DNA from: Clostridia bacterium
GTDB taxonomy: Bacteria; Bacillota; Clostridia; Oscillospirales; Acutalibacteraceae
Length of the DNA: 56,367 bases
Reading direction: 5' to 3'
Assembly (NCBI GenBank): GCA_017431035.1
Contig: JAFRLW010000019.1
Location: 1 to 56,367 of the forward strand
Program-made: the position numbers and the translations under genes
The notes under the pieces: model-generated
Seen by the model: the letters and a program-made list of their open reading frames with translations, nothing else
What the model was told of the DNA's origin: nothing
Databases searched by the model: none
Shown: positions 24,901-36,000 of the stretch, one piece after another
How positions within the stretch are numbered: the first letter of the stretch is position 1
Layout: every line of letters begins with the position of its first letter

Positions 24901-27900
24901 ATGCTTTTATCTTCAATTCAAATACAGGGCTTTAAGTCTTTTGCCGATAAAACTGTACTTAAATTCGGTAAAGGCATTACTGCTGTTGTTGGTCCTAACG
25001 GAAGCGGTAAAAGTAACATTTCCGATGCTGTGCGCTGGGTGCTTGGCGAACAGTCAATGAAAAATCTTCGTGGACAAGCAATGGAAAACGTTATTTTTGA
25101 CGGCGCCGCCGATAGAAGACCTCACGGCTTTTGTGAAGTTACGTTAAATATCGATAACTCCGACAGAACCCTTAATTTTGATAATGATTTTGTTAGTATT
25201 ACAAGAAAATACTATCGTTCACACGAAAGCGAATATCTTATAAACAACGTATCTGTACGACTGAAAGATATACACGAACTATTTATGGATACCGGCCTTG
25301 GCAGAGACGGTTATTCAATGATAGGTCAAGGTAAAATAGACGAGATTATCGGCTCTAAATCAAATGAGCGCAGGGATATATTTGAAGAGGCTTCGGGTAT
25401 ATCTAAATACCGTTACAGAAAAACTGAAGCGGAGAGAAAACTTGTTTCTGCTGAGGATAATCTTTCACGTCTTAAGGATATTTTAGGTGAACTTGAATCA
25501 AGAATAGGACCGCTTAAAAATCAATCGGAAAAGGCGGAAGAGTTTCTAAAATATGCAGAAGAAAAGAAAAACCTTGAAATAGGTATATGGCTTCATACTC
25601 TAAACAATTCAAAAGAACTCTTACGCAGTGAAGAAAGCAAAATTGATGCGGCTCAGATTGCTTACAAGGAAATTGAAGAATCACTCTCTTCGTTTGATGA
25701 ACAAGCGGAAAATAATACACGTATGTTTACCGAAATAACCGCTAAAATTGAAGAAAAGCGAAATGAAATCGCCGCTCTTAATGAAGAAAGCCTTAAACTT
25801 GAGGGCGATATTTCGGTTATAAACAATGATATTTTACATAATGAAGAAACAATTAAAAGACTAAATGACGAAAAGAGAGAACTCGAATTATCGGATAAAA
25901 ACGCTATTGACGAAATAGCCAAGAAGAGAGAACTTGCCGAAAAGAAAAGCGCTTTTATTGACACACTTAACAAAAATCTTTCAAATCTTGAAAACGAACT
26001 CTCAACCTTGCTTCTTGATAGCGAAAACATATCTAAACAAATAGAGGATAAGATTATAGAAATCAATAAAATCACCGGTGAACTTTCTGATTTTATGATT
26101 ACTCTTACAACGGCAAAAACCTCTATTGAAGAGATATCGTCAAGACTTATTAACGTTGATTCGTTAATAGAAGAAAACAAAGCAAACACCTTAAAATGTG
26201 AAATTGACGTTAAAGAAACAAAATCTCTTTTAAGTAAAACCGAAGACAACATCAATTCGATTAACAATACTATAAAGGGATATGAAATGCGCCTTAAATC
26301 TCGTAGTGAGGAACTTGAAAAACTTACTGCCGAGAGCCAGGAAATGCACCTTGATATTGAGGCGAAAAAGAGAAGAGTTCAAATACTTACCGAACTTGAA
26401 AAAAATATGGAAGGCTTTTCAAAATCGGTAGTTACTTTAATGAACGAATCTTCAAAAGGCATACTTCGTGGTGTTCACGGTACAATTTCAAAAATAATAT
26501 CGGTAGATAAAAAATATACCGTAGCCATTGAAACCGCACTCGGAAACAATATTCAAAATGTTGTTGTCGATACCGAGGCTGATGCTAAAAGGGCTATTGA
26601 ATATCTCAAGAGCAACAATAAAGGCCGTGCAACCTTTATGCCTATTTCTTCAGTCAGGGCAAGAGAGTTTAAGGAAACGGGCTTAAACAAGAACTTCGGC
26701 TATGTTGCTATGGCAAGTGAACTTGTCAGATGTGACGAAAAATATAATGAGATTATCGAATATCTTCTTGGTGCAACTGTTGTAACCGAAGATATAGATA
26801 CCGCCGTTACTCTTGCAAAAAAACACAACTATAGAGTAAAGGTTGTTTCTCTTGACGGTCAGGTTGTTAATCCGGGCGGTCTTTTAACCGGCGGTTCGCT
26901 TGTAAAACAAGCGGGTATTCTAAGCCGTTCGGTTGATATAGCAAACCTCGAAAAACAAATTAAAAATCTACAAAATGATTTGGAACTTATAAATAAAAAA
27001 GTTTTGGATAAACGCAACCAGGTTGATGAGATAAATGCCGATATCAAGGCTTCAAATGCTGACCTTATTACTGCTAATGAAGATAGGATTAGAATTATTG
27101 CTGAACTAAAACGACTTGAAGAAATCGAGCAAAACAATCTTAAAGAAAAAGAACTTTTAAGCGAGGAAAAAACTAACGGTTCGGCTAAAATTGATGAACT
27201 TAAACATAAGGTTAATATAGCCGAAAAATCTATTGAAACCCTAACAAACAATAAAGAAACCATACAGCGAGAAGTTGACGGTATGACCGGCGGCAGAGAT
27301 TCAATCTCTGATAAGAGAGAAGAACTCGCCAATAAAATAACCGAACTCAAACTTTCAATTATTGAAAATGAAAAGGATATGCAGTCGCTTAAAATCAGCG
27401 CTGATGAACTTGAACTCTCTATGGGCGACAGGGCGCAAAAGGCGGTTGAATATACTAATCAGGTTTCGGTAATAAACTTTAAGTCGGAACAGTTAAAAAA
27501 CGATATTATTAAACTTAAAACCGATATTGAAAACAACAAAATCAAGGTCGGAGATTTGAATAAAGAGATAGAAAAACTCTTTAACGATAGGAACGAAACC
27601 GAAAAAACCGGCGCCGCACTCAGACTTTCCGAGCGTGAAAAAACTCTTGAGCGTGAACGTATAGGCGGCGAACTCGCACGTCTTACCGAGCGAAAAGAAA
27701 TGATTATTAAAGAATATGACGACGTAATTAGACAACTATACGATGAGTATTCTTTAACCAGGACCGAAGCGGAAAATATGGGTATTGTCATTGAAAAACC
27801 CGCTGAGGCCAAAAAACAACTCGCCGCTATCAGAGGTAAAATCCGTTCGCTTGGTAACGTCAACGTTTCCGCCATTGAGGAGTATAAAGAGGTTAAAGAG

Positions 27901-28476
27901 CGTTATGACTTTATGTCGGAACAAATTGCCGACGTTGAAAAATCAAAGTCAGAACTACATAAACTAATAAACGAACTGACTATTTCGATGAAGGAATTAT
28001 TTATAACAGGCTTTAATAAAATCAACGAAAACTTCTCTAAAACCTTTAAGGATTTGTTTGGCGGCGGAACTGCAAGTTTGGTGCTTAGCGATCCTGAAAA
28101 CGTTTTAGAGAGCGGAATTGATATTATTGCAAGACTGCCCGGCAAAAACGTTCCGAGTCTTGACGGACTTTCAGGCGGTGAAAAAGCGCTTGTAGCCTTG
28201 TCTATATACTTTGCTATAATGCAGGTCAGCGCGCCGCCGTTTTGCTTCCTTGACGAAGTTGATACGGCTCTTGACGATATCAATGTTGAGCGTTTTGCAA
28301 ATTATATGAAAAACAGCAATTATAACACTCAGTTTATTTGCGTCACACATAGACGTGGCACTATGGAAGCCGCCGATATGTTATACGGTGTAACAATGCA
28401 GGAAAAGGGTGTTACAAAACTGCTTGAACTAAATGTTTCGGAACTTGAAAAGAAACTTAATCTTCAAACAAATTAG
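24901..28476 (+). CDS. smc: chromosome segregation protein SMC
   Basis: 1191 residues forming the condensin ATPase that organises and segregates chromosomes with ScpA/ScpB. Walker A GPNGSGKS is at residues 31-38, and the Q-loop follows in [15 protein letters not shown] sequence. Two long coiled coils flank a hinge (about 510-680; [21 protein letters not shown]...GGLLTGGS). The C-terminal head has [16 protein letters not shown] and Walker [14 protein letters not shown]. The length is standard. The next gene, ftsY, is the usual partner. Confidence 0.98.
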   Translation: MLLSSIQIQGFKSFADKTVLKFGKGITAVVGPNGSGKSNISDAVRWVLGEQSMKNLRGQAMENVIFDGAADRRPHGFCEVTLNIDNSDRTLNFDNDFVSITRKYYRSHESEYLINNVSVRLKDIHELFMDTGLGRDGYSMIGQGKIDEIIGSKSNERRDIFEEASGISKYRYRKTEAERKLVSAEDNLSRLKDILGELESRIGPLKNQSEKAEEFLKYAEEKKNLEIGIWLHTLNNSKELLRSEESKIDAAQIAYKEIEESLSSFDEQAENNTRMFTEITAKIEEKRNEIAALNEESLKLEGDISVINNDILHNEETIKRLNDEKRELELSDKNAIDEIAKKRELAEKKSAFIDTLNKNLSNLENELSTLLLDSENISKQIEDKIIEINKITGELSDFMITLTTAKTSIEEISSRLINVDSLIEENKANTLKCEIDVKETKSLLSKTEDNINSINNTIKGYEMRLKSRSEELEKLTAESQEMHLDIEAKKRRVQILTELEKNMEGFSKSVVTLMNESSKGILRGVHGTISKIISVDKKYTVAIETALGNNIQNVVVDTEADAKRAIEYLKSNNKGRATFMPISSVRAREFKETGLNKNFGYVAMASELVRCDEKYNEIIEYLLGATVVTEDIDTAVTLAKKHNYRVKVVSLDGQVVNPGGLLTGGSLVKQAGILSRSVDIANLEKQIKNLQNDLELINKKVLDKRNQVDEINADIKASNADLITANEDRIRIIAELKRLEEIEQNNLKEKELLSEEKTNGSAKIDELKHKVNIAEKSIETLTNNKETIQREVDGMTGGRDSISDKREELANKITELKLSIIENEKDMQSLKISADELELSMGDRAQKAVEYTNQVSVINFKSEQLKNDIIKLKTDIENNKIKVGDLNKEIEKLFNDRNETEKTGAALRLSEREKTLERERIGGELARLTERKEMIIKEYDDVIRQLYDEYSLTRTEAENMGIVIEKPAEAKKQLAAIRGKIRSLGNVNVSAIEEYKEVKERYDFMSEQIADVEKSKSELHKLINELTISMKELFITGFNKINENFSKTFKDLFGGGTASLVLSDPENVLESGIDIIARLPGKNVPSLDGLSGGEKALVALSIYFAIMQVSAPPFCFLDEVDTALDDINVERFANYMKNSNYNTQFICVTHRRGTMEAADMLYGVTMQEKGVTKLLELNVSELEKKLNLQTN

Positions 28477-28494
28477 TTAGGTGGAAAATCTTTA

Positions 28495-29406
28495 ATGGGT
28501 CTATTTGACAAAATCAAAAACGGTCTTTCAAAAACAAAAAATGCTATTGAAAGCGGAATAACAAATATTATTAACAGTTTTACCAAAATTGACGAAGAGT
28601 TATTTGAAGAACTTGAAGAACTGCTTGTTTCAGCTGACGTTGGTATTTCAACTTCGGTAGATATTTGTGACAAACTTCGTGAAATGGTAAAAAAGACAGG
28701 CGCTACCGACCCGTCCGTTATAAAAGAATATCTGAAAGAGATTATTGTCGAAATGCTTGGCGAAAACGACGGATTAAAGCTTGATACAAAACCTTCGATT
28801 ATTCTTGTTATCGGAGTAAACGGCGTTGGAAAAACAACCACTATCGGCAAATTATCGCTTCTACTTAAAAATAGCGGTAAAAAGGTTGTGCTTGGCGCTG
28901 CCGATACTTTCAGAGCCGCCGCTATAGACCAACTCGGAGTTTGGGCGGAACGTGCCGGTGTTAATATGGTAAAAAGCGTTGAAGGATCTGATCCGGCTTC
29001 GGTTGTTTTTGATACTATTGCTTCCGCTAAAGCCCACAATGCCGACGTTATTATATGCGATACTGCAGGTAGACTTCACAACAAGAAAAACCTAATGGAT
29101 GAACTTGCAAAAATCTATAAAGTAATAAATAGAGAATTACCCGACGCATCGCTTGAAACATTACTTGTGCTTGATGCGGCGACCGGACAAAACGCCGTAA
29201 ATCAAGCAAAAGAGTTCAGTAAAGTTGCTCCCGTTACCGGTCTTATTCTTACAAAACTTGACGGAACGGCAAAGGGCGGAATTATTATATCAATTCATAA
29301 CGAACTCGGAATAAAGGTTAAATATGTCGGCGTAGGCGAGGGGATAGACGATTTGATGCCCTTTGACGCCAAAAGTTTTGCAGACGGTATTTTTTACGAG
29401 GCATAA
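28495..29406 (+). CDS. ftsY: signal recognition particle receptor FtsY
   Basis: 303 residues, the SRP-receptor GTPase that docks ribosomes at the membrane. It has only a short N-terminal amphipathic stretch, then the N domain (four-helix) and G domain: G1 [51 protein letters not shown], and the C-terminal [20 protein letters not shown]. The long acidic A domain of E. coli FtsY is absent, as in most Firmicutes. Immediately followed by rdgB (1 bp). Confidence 0.97.
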   Translation: MGLFDKIKNGLSKTKNAIESGITNIINSFTKIDEELFEELEELLVSADVGISTSVDICDKLREMVKKTGATDPSVIKEYLKEIIVEMLGENDGLKLDTKPSIILVIGVNGVGKTTTIGKLSLLLKNSGKKVVLGAADTFRAAAIDQLGVWAERAGVNMVKSVEGSDPASVVFDTIASAKAHNADVIICDTAGRLHNKKNLMDELAKIYKVINRELPDASLETLLVLDAATGQNAVNQAKEFSKVAPVTGLILTKLDGTAKGGIIISIHNELGIKVKYVGVGEGIDDLMPFDAKSFADGIFYEA

Positions 29407-29407
29407 T

Positions 29408-29995
29408 ATGAAGTTTTTTATTGCAACAAAAAATCCTAAAAAACTAAAGGAACTTAAAAGAATACTTGAACCACTGGGTATTGATGCCGTTTGTGAAAGC
29501 GACCTTGATATTGTTTTGCCTGAAGTTGAGGAAACAGGTACAACCTTTAGTGAAAACGCAATGCTTAAAGCGGTATCGGGTATGAATGCTACCGGTCTTG
29601 TTTCCGTTGCTGATGATTCGGGGCTTTGCGTTGATGCACTCGGCGGTGAGCCGGGAGTTTATTCCGCAAGATATTCGGGACCTGATTCAAACGATAATAG
29701 AAATATCGAAAAACTCTTAGAATCTCTAAAAGATGTACCGTATGAAATAAGGACTGCACGATTTGTGACGGTTGTCGCTTGTGTTTTTCCCGACGGCAGA
29801 AGTTTTACCGCAGAGGGAGTTTGTGAAGGACATATAACTACCGAAAAACACGGTGATAACGGGTTTGGTTATGACCCGGTATTTGAAACCCATAAAGGTG
29901 TTTTCGGTGAACTTGACTCATCTGTTAAAGACGCTATTAGTCATAGAGGCAAGGCGTTAAAAAAGTTTAGCGAGATTATAAAAGATTATATTTAA
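29408..29995 (+). CDS. rdgB: XTP/dITP diphosphatase (RdgB/HAM1 family)
   Basis: 195 residues. It hydrolyses non-canonical purine triphosphates and so keeps ITP and XTP out of DNA and RNA. It begins KFFIATKNPKKLKEL, followed by TFSENAMLKA, VADDSGLCVDALGGEPGVYSARY and HGDNGFGYDPVF...ISHRGKAL, all diagnostic. The ATG at 29408 is one base after the ftsY stop. A longer in-frame start at 29363 lies inside ftsY and adds non-conserved residues. Confidence 0.96.
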   Translation: MKFFIATKNPKKLKELKRILEPLGIDAVCESDLDIVLPEVEETGTTFSENAMLKAVSGMNATGLVSVADDSGLCVDALGGEPGVYSARYSGPDSNDNRNIEKLLESLKDVPYEIRTARFVTVVACVFPDGRSFTAEGVCEGHITTEKHGDNGFGYDPVFETHKGVFGELDSSVKDAISHRGKALKKFSEIIKDYI

Positions 29996-30007
29996 TAAGG
30001 TGAAAAT

Positions 30008-30301
30008 ATGTTAAACAGCAGACAAAGAGCACAACTTCGAGGTATGGCAAATAGTTTTGAACCTATTGTTCATATCGGTAAAGACGGAATAAAAGATGAT
30101 CTTATAAAGCAGGTTGCTGACGCTCTTGAAGCGAGAGAACTAATTAAAGTTCGTGTTCTTGAAACAGCACCGCTTACCGTTCGTGAGGCGGCAAATAAAA
30201 TCTCACAAATCGTATCATCAGACGTCGTTCAGGTTATAGGCTCGGTATTTATAATTTACAAAGAAAGCGAAAACAATAAAACTATTAAACTGGTGAAATA
30301 G
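30008..30301 (+). CDS. yhbY: YhbY family RNA-binding protein (CRM domain)
   Basis: 97 residues, a single CRM domain: LNSRQRAQLRGMANSFEPIVHIGKDGI, then a GLxx-type loop and VQVIGSVFIIYKES. YhbY binds pre-50S ribosomal particles. Here it lies between rdgB and nadD, an arrangement common in Firmicutes. ATG follows AAGGTG. Confidence 0.93.
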   Translation: MLNSRQRAQLRGMANSFEPIVHIGKDGIKDDLIKQVADALEARELIKVRVLETAPLTVREAANKISQIVSSDVVQVIGSVFIIYKESENNKTIKLVK

Positions 30302-30302
30302 T

Positions 30303-30887
30303 ATGGAATATATTGCTGTTTTCGGCGGAACTTTTAATCCTTTTCATAAAGGACATTATGAGATTTTGGAAACTGTTTGCGCACAAAGTTTTATAAAAAA
30401 AGTTCTTCTGATCCCCGATAGAATACCTCCGCACAAAACTCCTTTGTATCTTGCGCCCGATAAAGACAGAATAGAAATGTGCAGGATTATTTGTGATAAG
30501 TTTCCAAAAGCGGAACTATCGACAATTGAGTTTGAGCGAAAAGGAAAGAGCTATACAATAGATACCGTCAAACTCTTAAAAAAGAAATATAAAGATGAAA
30601 ATCTTGCCGTTATTTGCGGCGGAGATATGATTTCCTCGCTTCCTACCTGGAAACACTACAAAAAACTAAAAAAACTTGTTACTTTTATTGCGTTTAATCG
30701 TGATGAGGATAAGGATTTTTCACAATATGTTTCAGAGTATATAAGAGACGGCGCAAATATCATTGTTATAAATAAGGATATTACATCTGTATCATCAACC
30801 GAACTTAGAGAAAATATAGATAAAGACAAATTACCGCTTGAAATATATGAATATATAAAAAAGACAGGACTATATAATGGAAAATAA
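30303..30887 (+). CDS. nadD: nicotinate-nucleotide adenylyltransferase
   Basis: 194 residues. It adenylates nicotinate mononucleotide to deamido-NAD, the substrate of the nadE product at 1028. The nucleotidyltransferase motif AVFGGTFNPFHKGHYEI (HxGH-type) is at the N-terminus, followed by ICGGDMISSLPTWK and the C-terminal SSTELRENI (ISSTxxR). It starts 1 bp after yhbY and overlaps yqeK by 11 bp. Confidence 0.96.
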   Translation: MEYIAVFGGTFNPFHKGHYEILETVCAQSFIKKVLLIPDRIPPHKTPLYLAPDKDRIEMCRIICDKFPKAELSTIEFERKGKSYTIDTVKLLKKKYKDENLAVICGGDMISSLPTWKHYKKLKKLVTFIAFNRDEDKDFSQYVSEYIRDGANIIVINKDITSVSSTELRENIDKDKLPLEIYEYIKKTGLYNGK

Positions 30888-31461
30888 GATTAACGAATAT
30901 AAAGACCTCTTAAAAGGCAGGCTGAAAGAAAAAAGGTATTATCATTCCTTATGTGTTGCCGACGAGGCAAAACGTTTGGCAAAAAAATATGGTGCAAATG
31001 AGGACAAAGCCTACCTTGCAGGACTTTTGCACGATATTACAAAAAATGATGATAAAGAAACTCATTTTAAGATTTTTAATAAATACAAATACAGCTTAAA
31101 TGAAATAGAGGTTTCCTCTCAAAAACTATGGCACGCAATGTCTGGAAGTATTTATGTCAAAGAAGTTTTAGGTATAAAGGATGAAGAAATTATTTCTGCA
31201 ATAAGATATCATACCACCGCAAAATCTTCTATGACGCTTCTTCAAAAGATTTTATATCTTGCTGATTTTACTTCGCTTGACCGTGATTATACCGACGTTG
31301 ACGTTATGAGAATACTTGTTGACGTTTCTATGGAAAAGGCGATGAAATACGCTCTTTCATATACGATAAATGAACTTGTCGGAAAAGGAGCCGCCATACA
31401 CCCCGATACTATATCGGCTTATAACGAAATAATGTTAAAGGAGAAAAGTGATGACATCTGA
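30877..31461 (+). CDS. yqeK: bis(5'-nucleosyl)-tetraphosphatase (symmetrical) YqeK, HD domain
   Basis: 194 residues. HD-superfamily metal-dependent hydrolase that splits Ap4A symmetrically. Metal ligands are visible in YHSLCVADEAKRLA, AGLLHDITKN (HD), WHAMSGSIYV and IRYHTTAKSSM, with LYLADFTSLDRDY near the end. The nadD-yqeK-rsfS order is standard. It overlaps nadD and rsfS by 11 bp each, so expression is coupled. Confidence 0.94.
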   Translation: MENKINEYKDLLKGRLKEKRYYHSLCVADEAKRLAKKYGANEDKAYLAGLLHDITKNDDKETHFKIFNKYKYSLNEIEVSSQKLWHAMSGSIYVKEVLGIKDEEIISAIRYHTTAKSSMTLLQKILYLADFTSLDRDYTDVDVMRILVDVSMEKAMKYALSYTINELVGKGAAIHPDTISAYNEIMLKEKSDDI

Positions 31462-31801
31462 AAACATACTGAAAATTGCCGCAAAGGCTTTAGATGATAA
31501 AAAGGCTTCTGATATATCGGTTCTTAAAATTGATGAGATTTCAAGCCTTGCGGAGTATTTTTTAATAGCAACTGCTTCATCGTCCACCCACGTAAGAGCA
31601 CTTAATGATGAGGTGGAAGAAAAATTAGCCGAAAATGATGTTTTACCGCTTCATAAAGAGGGAAAAAGTACCGGCTGGAATATTCTTGACTACGGTAGTG
31701 TTATAGTTCATATATTTACTGCTCACGATAGAGAATACTATGACCTCGACAGAATGTGGGCAGACGCCGAAATTATTGATTTAGATAGCATATTAGCATA
31801 A
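31451..31801 (+). CDS. rsfS: ribosomal silencing factor RsfS
   Basis: 116 residues. It binds L14 and blocks subunit joining in stationary phase or starvation. Family motifs are AAKALDDKKASDISVLKI, LAEYFLIATASSSTHVRAL and GWNILDYGSVIVHIF...YYDLDRMWADAE. The ATG at 31451 has GGAG 7 nt upstream. A GTG three bases earlier is less well spaced. Lies 15 bp before leuS. Confidence 0.95.
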   Translation: MTSENILKIAAKALDDKKASDISVLKIDEISSLAEYFLIATASSSTHVRALNDEVEEKLAENDVLPLHKEGKSTGWNILDYGSVIVHIFTAHDREYYDLDRMWADAEIIDLDSILA

Positions 31802-31816
31802 AGGGAAGATAGATTT

Positions 31817-34222
31817 ATGAATTACGATTACAAACAAATTGAAAAGAAATGGCAAGACATTTGGGAAGAAAAACAAACTTTTGCCGCAAAGAACGATTAT
31901 TCTTTGCCGAAGTTTTATGCCCTTGTTGAGTTTCCGTATCCTTCAGGTCAGGGACTTCACGTAGGACATCCCCGTTCTTATACCGCACTTGATATAGTTG
32001 CCCGTAAAAAGAGAATGCTGGGATATAACGTTTTGTATCCTATGGGATTTGACGCTTTTGGTTTACCTACCGAAAACTTTGCTATTAAAAACCATATACA
32101 TCCTTCAATTGTAACTGAGAATAACATTAAAAACTTCAAAAGACAATTAAAGTCGCTTGGCTTTTCTTTTGACTGGAGCAGGGAAGTGAATACCACCGAC
32201 CCCGATTATTATAAATGGACTCAATGGATTTTTATTGAACTTTATAAAAAAGGTCTTGCTTATAAAAAAGAGATGTCGGTTAACTGGTGTACTTCCTGTA
32301 AGTGTGTTCTTGCAAACGAAGAGGTTGTAAACGGTGTTTGCGAGCGTTGCGGAAGTGAGGTTATTCATAAAAACAAAAGCCAATGGATGCTTAAAATAAC
32401 CGAATATGCCGATAAACTTCTTGAAGGATTAAACGAGGTCGATTATATCGACCGTGTAAAAACTCAACAAAGAAACTGGATTGGTAAATCTTACGGCGCT
32501 GAAGTAACCTTCAAAACTTCTAATAACGACAGTTTTGTGGTTTTCACTACCCGTTGTGATACTCTTTTCGGCGCAACCTATTGTGTTTTATCTCCGGAAC
32601 ATCCTTTAATTGAAAAATGGAAAAATGATATAAAGAATTATAATGAAGTTGAGGCTTATAAAGAGGCGGCGTCTAAAAAATCCGATTTTGAGCGCACTGA
32701 ACTTCAAAAAGACAAAACCGGAGTAAAACTTGACGGCGTTTGCGCAATAAACCCTGTTAATAATAAAGAGATACCGATATTTATCTCCGATTATGTCCTT
32801 ATTTCTTACGGAACAGGCGCAATAATGGCGGTTCCGGCTCACGATGACAGAGACTACGATTTTGCCAAAAAGTTTATGCTGCCGATAATTGAAGTTGTTT
32901 CCGGCGGCGACGTTTCAAAATGTGCATTTACCGATTGCGAAACCGGCACAATGGTTAATTCAGGATTTCTTAACGGATTATCGGTTGATGACGCCAAAAA
33001 GAAAATGGTTGAATATCTTACTGATAATAATCTCGGCAAACAAAAGGTAAACTTCAAACTTCGTGACTGGGTTTTCTCCCGTCAACGTTATTGGGGAGAG
33101 CCTATTCCTATGGTTTATTGTGATACTTGCGGTTGGGTACCGCTCCCGGAGAGTGAATTACCGCTTGTATTACCCGACGTAAAATCCTATGAGCCTACAG
33201 ATAACGGTGAGTCACCCCTTGCAAAAATGACCGACTGGGTAAATACAACCTGTCCTCATTGCGGAAAACCCGCTAAACGAGAAACCGATACTATGCCTCA
33301 ATGGGCGGGCTCATCCTGGTATTTCTTACGCTATTGCGATCCGCATAACAACAACGAACTTGCCTCTAAAGAAGCGCTTGAATATTGGTGCCCGGTTGAC
33401 TGGTATAACGGTGGTATGGAACATACAACCTTACATTTGCTTTACAGTCGTTTTTGGTATAAGTTCTTATATGATATAGGTGTAGTACCTACAAGCGAGC
33501 CATACGCTAAAAGAACAAGTCACGGAATGATTTTAGGTGAGAACGGCGAAAAGATGTCAAAATCTCGTGGAAACGTCGTTAATCCTGATGAGATAATCCG
33601 TGATTACGGCGCCGATACAATGCGTATTTACGAAATGTTTATAGGCGATTTTGAAAAGGCGGCTCCGTGGAGTATGTCTTCCATTAAAGGAAGCAAAAGA
33701 TTTCTTGATAAGATTTTTGCCTCAGCCGATAGTTTGACTGACGAAATGTCATACAGAAAAGAAAATGAATCAAAAATACACAGAACCATCAAAAAGGTTA
33801 CTTCTGATATTGATGAGCTTAAAATGAATACCGCTATTGCGGCTTTGATGACCCTCTTTAATGATTTGACCGCAAAAGGTAATATGACTAAAGGCGAGTT
33901 CAAAACCTTTATAACTTTGCTAAATCCCTTTGCGCCGCATATCACTGAAGAACTTTGGCAAACAGCAGGTTTTGAGGGTATGTTAAACGAAACTGCGTGG
34001 CCTAAGTTTGATGAGTCTAAAACGGTTGATTCGGTAGTTGAAATACCCGTTCAGGTAAACGGCAAAATCAGGGCGAGAATATCCCTTCCTGTTGACGCTG
34101 ATGATAAAACGGCACTCGATATTGCTAAATCAGAAAAAGCCGTCAGCGACGATTTATCGGGCAAAAACATCATAAAAGAGATTTACGTTAAAGGCAGAAT
34201 AATCAATATTGTTGCAAAATAA
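31817..34222 (+). CDS. leuS: leucyl-tRNA synthetase
   Basis: 801 residues, class I synthetase charging tRNA-Leu. The HIGH motif is [12 protein letters not shown] and KMSKS is [13 protein letters not shown]. Editing-domain markers are [21 protein letters not shown] and [19 protein letters not shown]. Two zinc-like clusters are seen ([22 protein letters not shown] and CDTCGW...CPHCGKP), followed by the anticodon-binding domain. No T-box precedes it; it is read from the rsfS operon. Confidence 0.98.
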   Translation: MNYDYKQIEKKWQDIWEEKQTFAAKNDYSLPKFYALVEFPYPSGQGLHVGHPRSYTALDIVARKKRMLGYNVLYPMGFDAFGLPTENFAIKNHIHPSIVTENNIKNFKRQLKSLGFSFDWSREVNTTDPDYYKWTQWIFIELYKKGLAYKKEMSVNWCTSCKCVLANEEVVNGVCERCGSEVIHKNKSQWMLKITEYADKLLEGLNEVDYIDRVKTQQRNWIGKSYGAEVTFKTSNNDSFVVFTTRCDTLFGATYCVLSPEHPLIEKWKNDIKNYNEVEAYKEAASKKSDFERTELQKDKTGVKLDGVCAINPVNNKEIPIFISDYVLISYGTGAIMAVPAHDDRDYDFAKKFMLPIIEVVSGGDVSKCAFTDCETGTMVNSGFLNGLSVDDAKKKMVEYLTDNNLGKQKVNFKLRDWVFSRQRYWGEPIPMVYCDTCGWVPLPESELPLVLPDVKSYEPTDNGESPLAKMTDWVNTTCPHCGKPAKRETDTMPQWAGSSWYFLRYCDPHNNNELASKEALEYWCPVDWYNGGMEHTTLHLLYSRFWYKFLYDIGVVPTSEPYAKRTSHGMILGENGEKMSKSRGNVVNPDEIIRDYGADTMRIYEMFIGDFEKAAPWSMSSIKGSKRFLDKIFASADSLTDEMSYRKENESKIHRTIKKVTSDIDELKMNTAIAALMTLFNDLTAKGNMTKGEFKTFITLLNPFAPHITEELWQTAGFEGMLNETAWPKFDESKTVDSVVEIPVQVNGKIRARISLPVDADDKTALDIAKSEKAVSDDLSGKNIIKEIYVKGRIINIVAK

Positions 34223-34251
34223 AAAAAGCCTTTATTTTATGTAAATTTTTC

Positions 34252-34280
34252 TTGACAACGCACCTTCTAATTGATATAAT
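34252..34280 (+). promoter_or_regulatory. promoter of tRNA-Lys
   Basis: TTGACA (34252-34257), a 17-nt spacer and TATAAT (34275-34280), all consensus, 17 bp before the tRNA. Confidence 0.9.
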
Positions 34281-34297
34281 ATATGCGTTGTCAATTC

Positions 34298-34373
34298 GAT
34301 CCATTAGCTCAGCCGGTAGAGCACTTGACTTTTAATCAAGGTGTCCGGGGTTCGATTCCCCGATGGGTCACCA
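34298..34373 (+). tRNA. tRNA-Lys (TTT)
   Basis: A full cloverleaf with acceptor GATCCAT / ATGGGTC, anticodon TTT (34331-34333) and encoded CCA (34371-34373). It is monocistronic, with its own promoter and a terminator directly after. Confidence 0.96.
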
Positions 34374-34375
34374 CT

Positions 34376-34410
34376 AAAGGCATTCGGGATTTCCCGGATG
34401 CCTTTAATTA
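34376..34410 (+). terminator. terminator after tRNA-Lys
   Basis: AAAGGCATTCGGG pairs with CCCGGATGCCTTT around ATTT, followed by a T-rich tract. Confidence 0.88.
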
Positions 34411-34457
34411 TTTTCTAAATATAACAGAAACGGAAAACAACATATCATAGAAACAAA

Positions 34458-34490
34458 AAAATCAGGGCGAATTACCGTCCTGATTTTTTA
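34458..34490 (-). terminator. terminator of the liv operon
   Basis: AAATCAGGGCG pairs with CGTCCTGATTT with one G-U. On the minus strand it is followed by a run of T. It sits 27 bp after livF. Confidence 0.85.
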
Positions 34491-34516
34491 TTTATTAAGG
34501 TGTTAATTGTTATGCG

Positions 34517-35224
34517 TTATCCGCCTAAATAGGCTTTCTTTACTTCTTCGCTTTGCATTAGTTCTTCGCCTGTACCCGAAAGGGCAATTCTGCCGTTTTC
34601 AAGAACGTATGCACGGTCGGAAATAGCAAGGGATTTGCCTGCATTTTGCTCAACAAGAAGAACAGTAGTTCCTTCTTTGTTAAAGGCTTTAATAATATCA
34701 AAAACCTCGTCAACAAGAAGGGGAGAGAGTCCCATTGAAGGCTCGTCAAGCATAAGCAGTTTAGGTTTACACATCATAGCTCTGCCCATAGCGAGCATTT
34801 GCTGTTCACCACCGGATAAAGTACCGGCAATTTGGTTTTTGCGTTCTTCAAGACGGTGGAAACGTTCATATATTCCTTTGATATCTTTTTTAATATCTCC
34901 GTCTTTGCGCATATAAGCGCCCATAAGCAAGTTTTCATAAACGGTTAGTTCCTGGAAAACGTGTCTGCCTTCGGGAACCTGCGTCATACCAAGATGAACA
35001 ATTTTGTGGCAGGGCAGTTTAGTAATATCTTTTCCGTCATATATTATATGACCTGCCCTTGCGGGAATAAGACCAACAACGCTCTGCATAGTTGTTGTTT
35101 TGCCGGCGCCGTTTGCACCGATAAGGGTAACAATTTCACCCTCGTTAACTTCAAAACTTATACCTTTAAGGGCACGTATAACGCCATAGTAAACTTCCAG
35201 ATCTTTAACTTCAAGCAATGCCAT
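34517..35224 (-). CDS. livF: branched-chain amino acid ABC transporter, ATP-binding protein LivF
   Basis: 235 residues, one of two cytosolic ATPases of a LIV-type importer. Walker A GANGAGKTTT, signature LSGGEQQMLAMGRAM, Walker B LLMLDEPSMGLSP, and the LivF-specific TQVPEGRHVFQELTVYENL. The start is ATG with GGAGGGT upstream, 5 bp after livG. It is last of the operon and is followed by a terminator. Confidence 0.96.
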   Translation of the reverse strand: MALLEVKDLEVYYGVIRALKGISFEVNEGEIVTLIGANGAGKTTTMQSVVGLIPARAGHIIYDGKDITKLPCHKIVHLGMTQVPEGRHVFQELTVYENLLMGAYMRKDGDIKKDIKGIYERFHRLEERKNQIAGTLSGGEQQMLAMGRAMMCKPKLLMLDEPSMGLSPLLVDEVFDIIKAFNKEGTTVLLVEQNAGKSLAISDRAYVLENGRIALSGTGEELMQSEEVKKAYLGG

Positions 35225-35229
35225 TATAT

Positions 35230-36000
35230 TTACCCTCCAATATAAGCCCTGATAACTTCAGGATCATTAAGCGCTTTGTTAGTTTCACCCTGAACGAGAA
35301 CAGTACCAAAGTTCAAAACGGTAATCTCATCGCAAAGACCTGATACAAACTTCATATCGTGTTCGATAAGTAAAATTGTCATATCAAACTTATCACGAAT
35401 AAGTCTAATGGTTTTCATAAGATCTTCTGTTTCGTTGGGGTTCATACCTGCGGCAGGCTCATCCAAAAGCAACAATTTAGGATTTGTAGCAAGAGCACGG
35501 GCTATTTCAAGTTTTCTTTGTTTACCGTAGGGAAGATTACAAGACAGATTATTTCTTTCTTCCAAAAGGTCGAATATTTCAAGGATTTCCTTGGCTTTTT
35601 TTCTCATCTGTTTTTCAACTTTGAAATGTTTCGGCAAACGGAGAATTGAAGTGAAAAATCCGCATTTATATTCCGGCAAATTAGAAAGACCTACCATAAC
35701 GTTTCTTATAACACTCATATTGTTGAATAGACGAATATTCTGAAACGTTCTCGCTATTCCTTTATGGTTGATTGTTTCTTGCGATTTACCCTTGAGTTCT
35801 TCACCGCAAAGATAAAAAGTGCCTGTTGTGGGCTGATATACGCCGGTCAGCATATTAAATATGGTTGTTTTTCCGGCACCGTTAGGACCCACAAGACCGT
35901 AGATTTGATTTTTCTTAATTTTGATATTAACATCTTGAGCAGCTTTTAGTCCGCCAAAGGAGATGCCTAAGTTATTTGTTTCAAGTACGTATTGAGACAT
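35230..36000 (-). CDS. livG: branched-chain amino acid ABC transporter, ATP-binding protein LivG
   Basis: 256 residues, second ATPase of the LIV importer. Walker A GPNGAGKTT, LivG-type block GIARTFQNIRLFNNMSV, signature LPYGKQRKLEIARAL (degenerate LSGGQ, normal for LivG), Walker B LLLLDEPAAGMNPNE. It has the usual LivG C-terminal tail. The start overlaps the livM stop by one base; RBS AGGAGG lies just upstream. Confidence 0.96.
   Translation of the reverse strand: MSQYVLETNNLGISFGGLKAAQDVNIKIKKNQIYGLVGPNGAGKTTIFNMLTGVYQPTTGTFYLCGEELKGKSQETINHKGIARTFQNIRLFNNMSVIRNVMVGLSNLPEYKCGFFTSILRLPKHFKVEKQMRKKAKEILEIFDLLEERNNLSCNLPYGKQRKLEIARALATNPKLLLLDEPAAGMNPNETEDLMKTIRLIRDKFDMTILLIEHDMKFVSGLCDEITVLNFGTVLVQGETNKALNDPEVIRAYIGG

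Noticed and set aside
25514..28283. Large minus-strand frames rich in Ser/Leu within smc
   Set aside because: They are antisense shadows of the coiled-coil coding sequence and have no RBS or recognisable domains.
29363..29407. Longer start for RdgB
   Set aside because: The extra 15 residues overlap ftsY, and the conserved RdgB N-terminus starts at the ATG at 29408.
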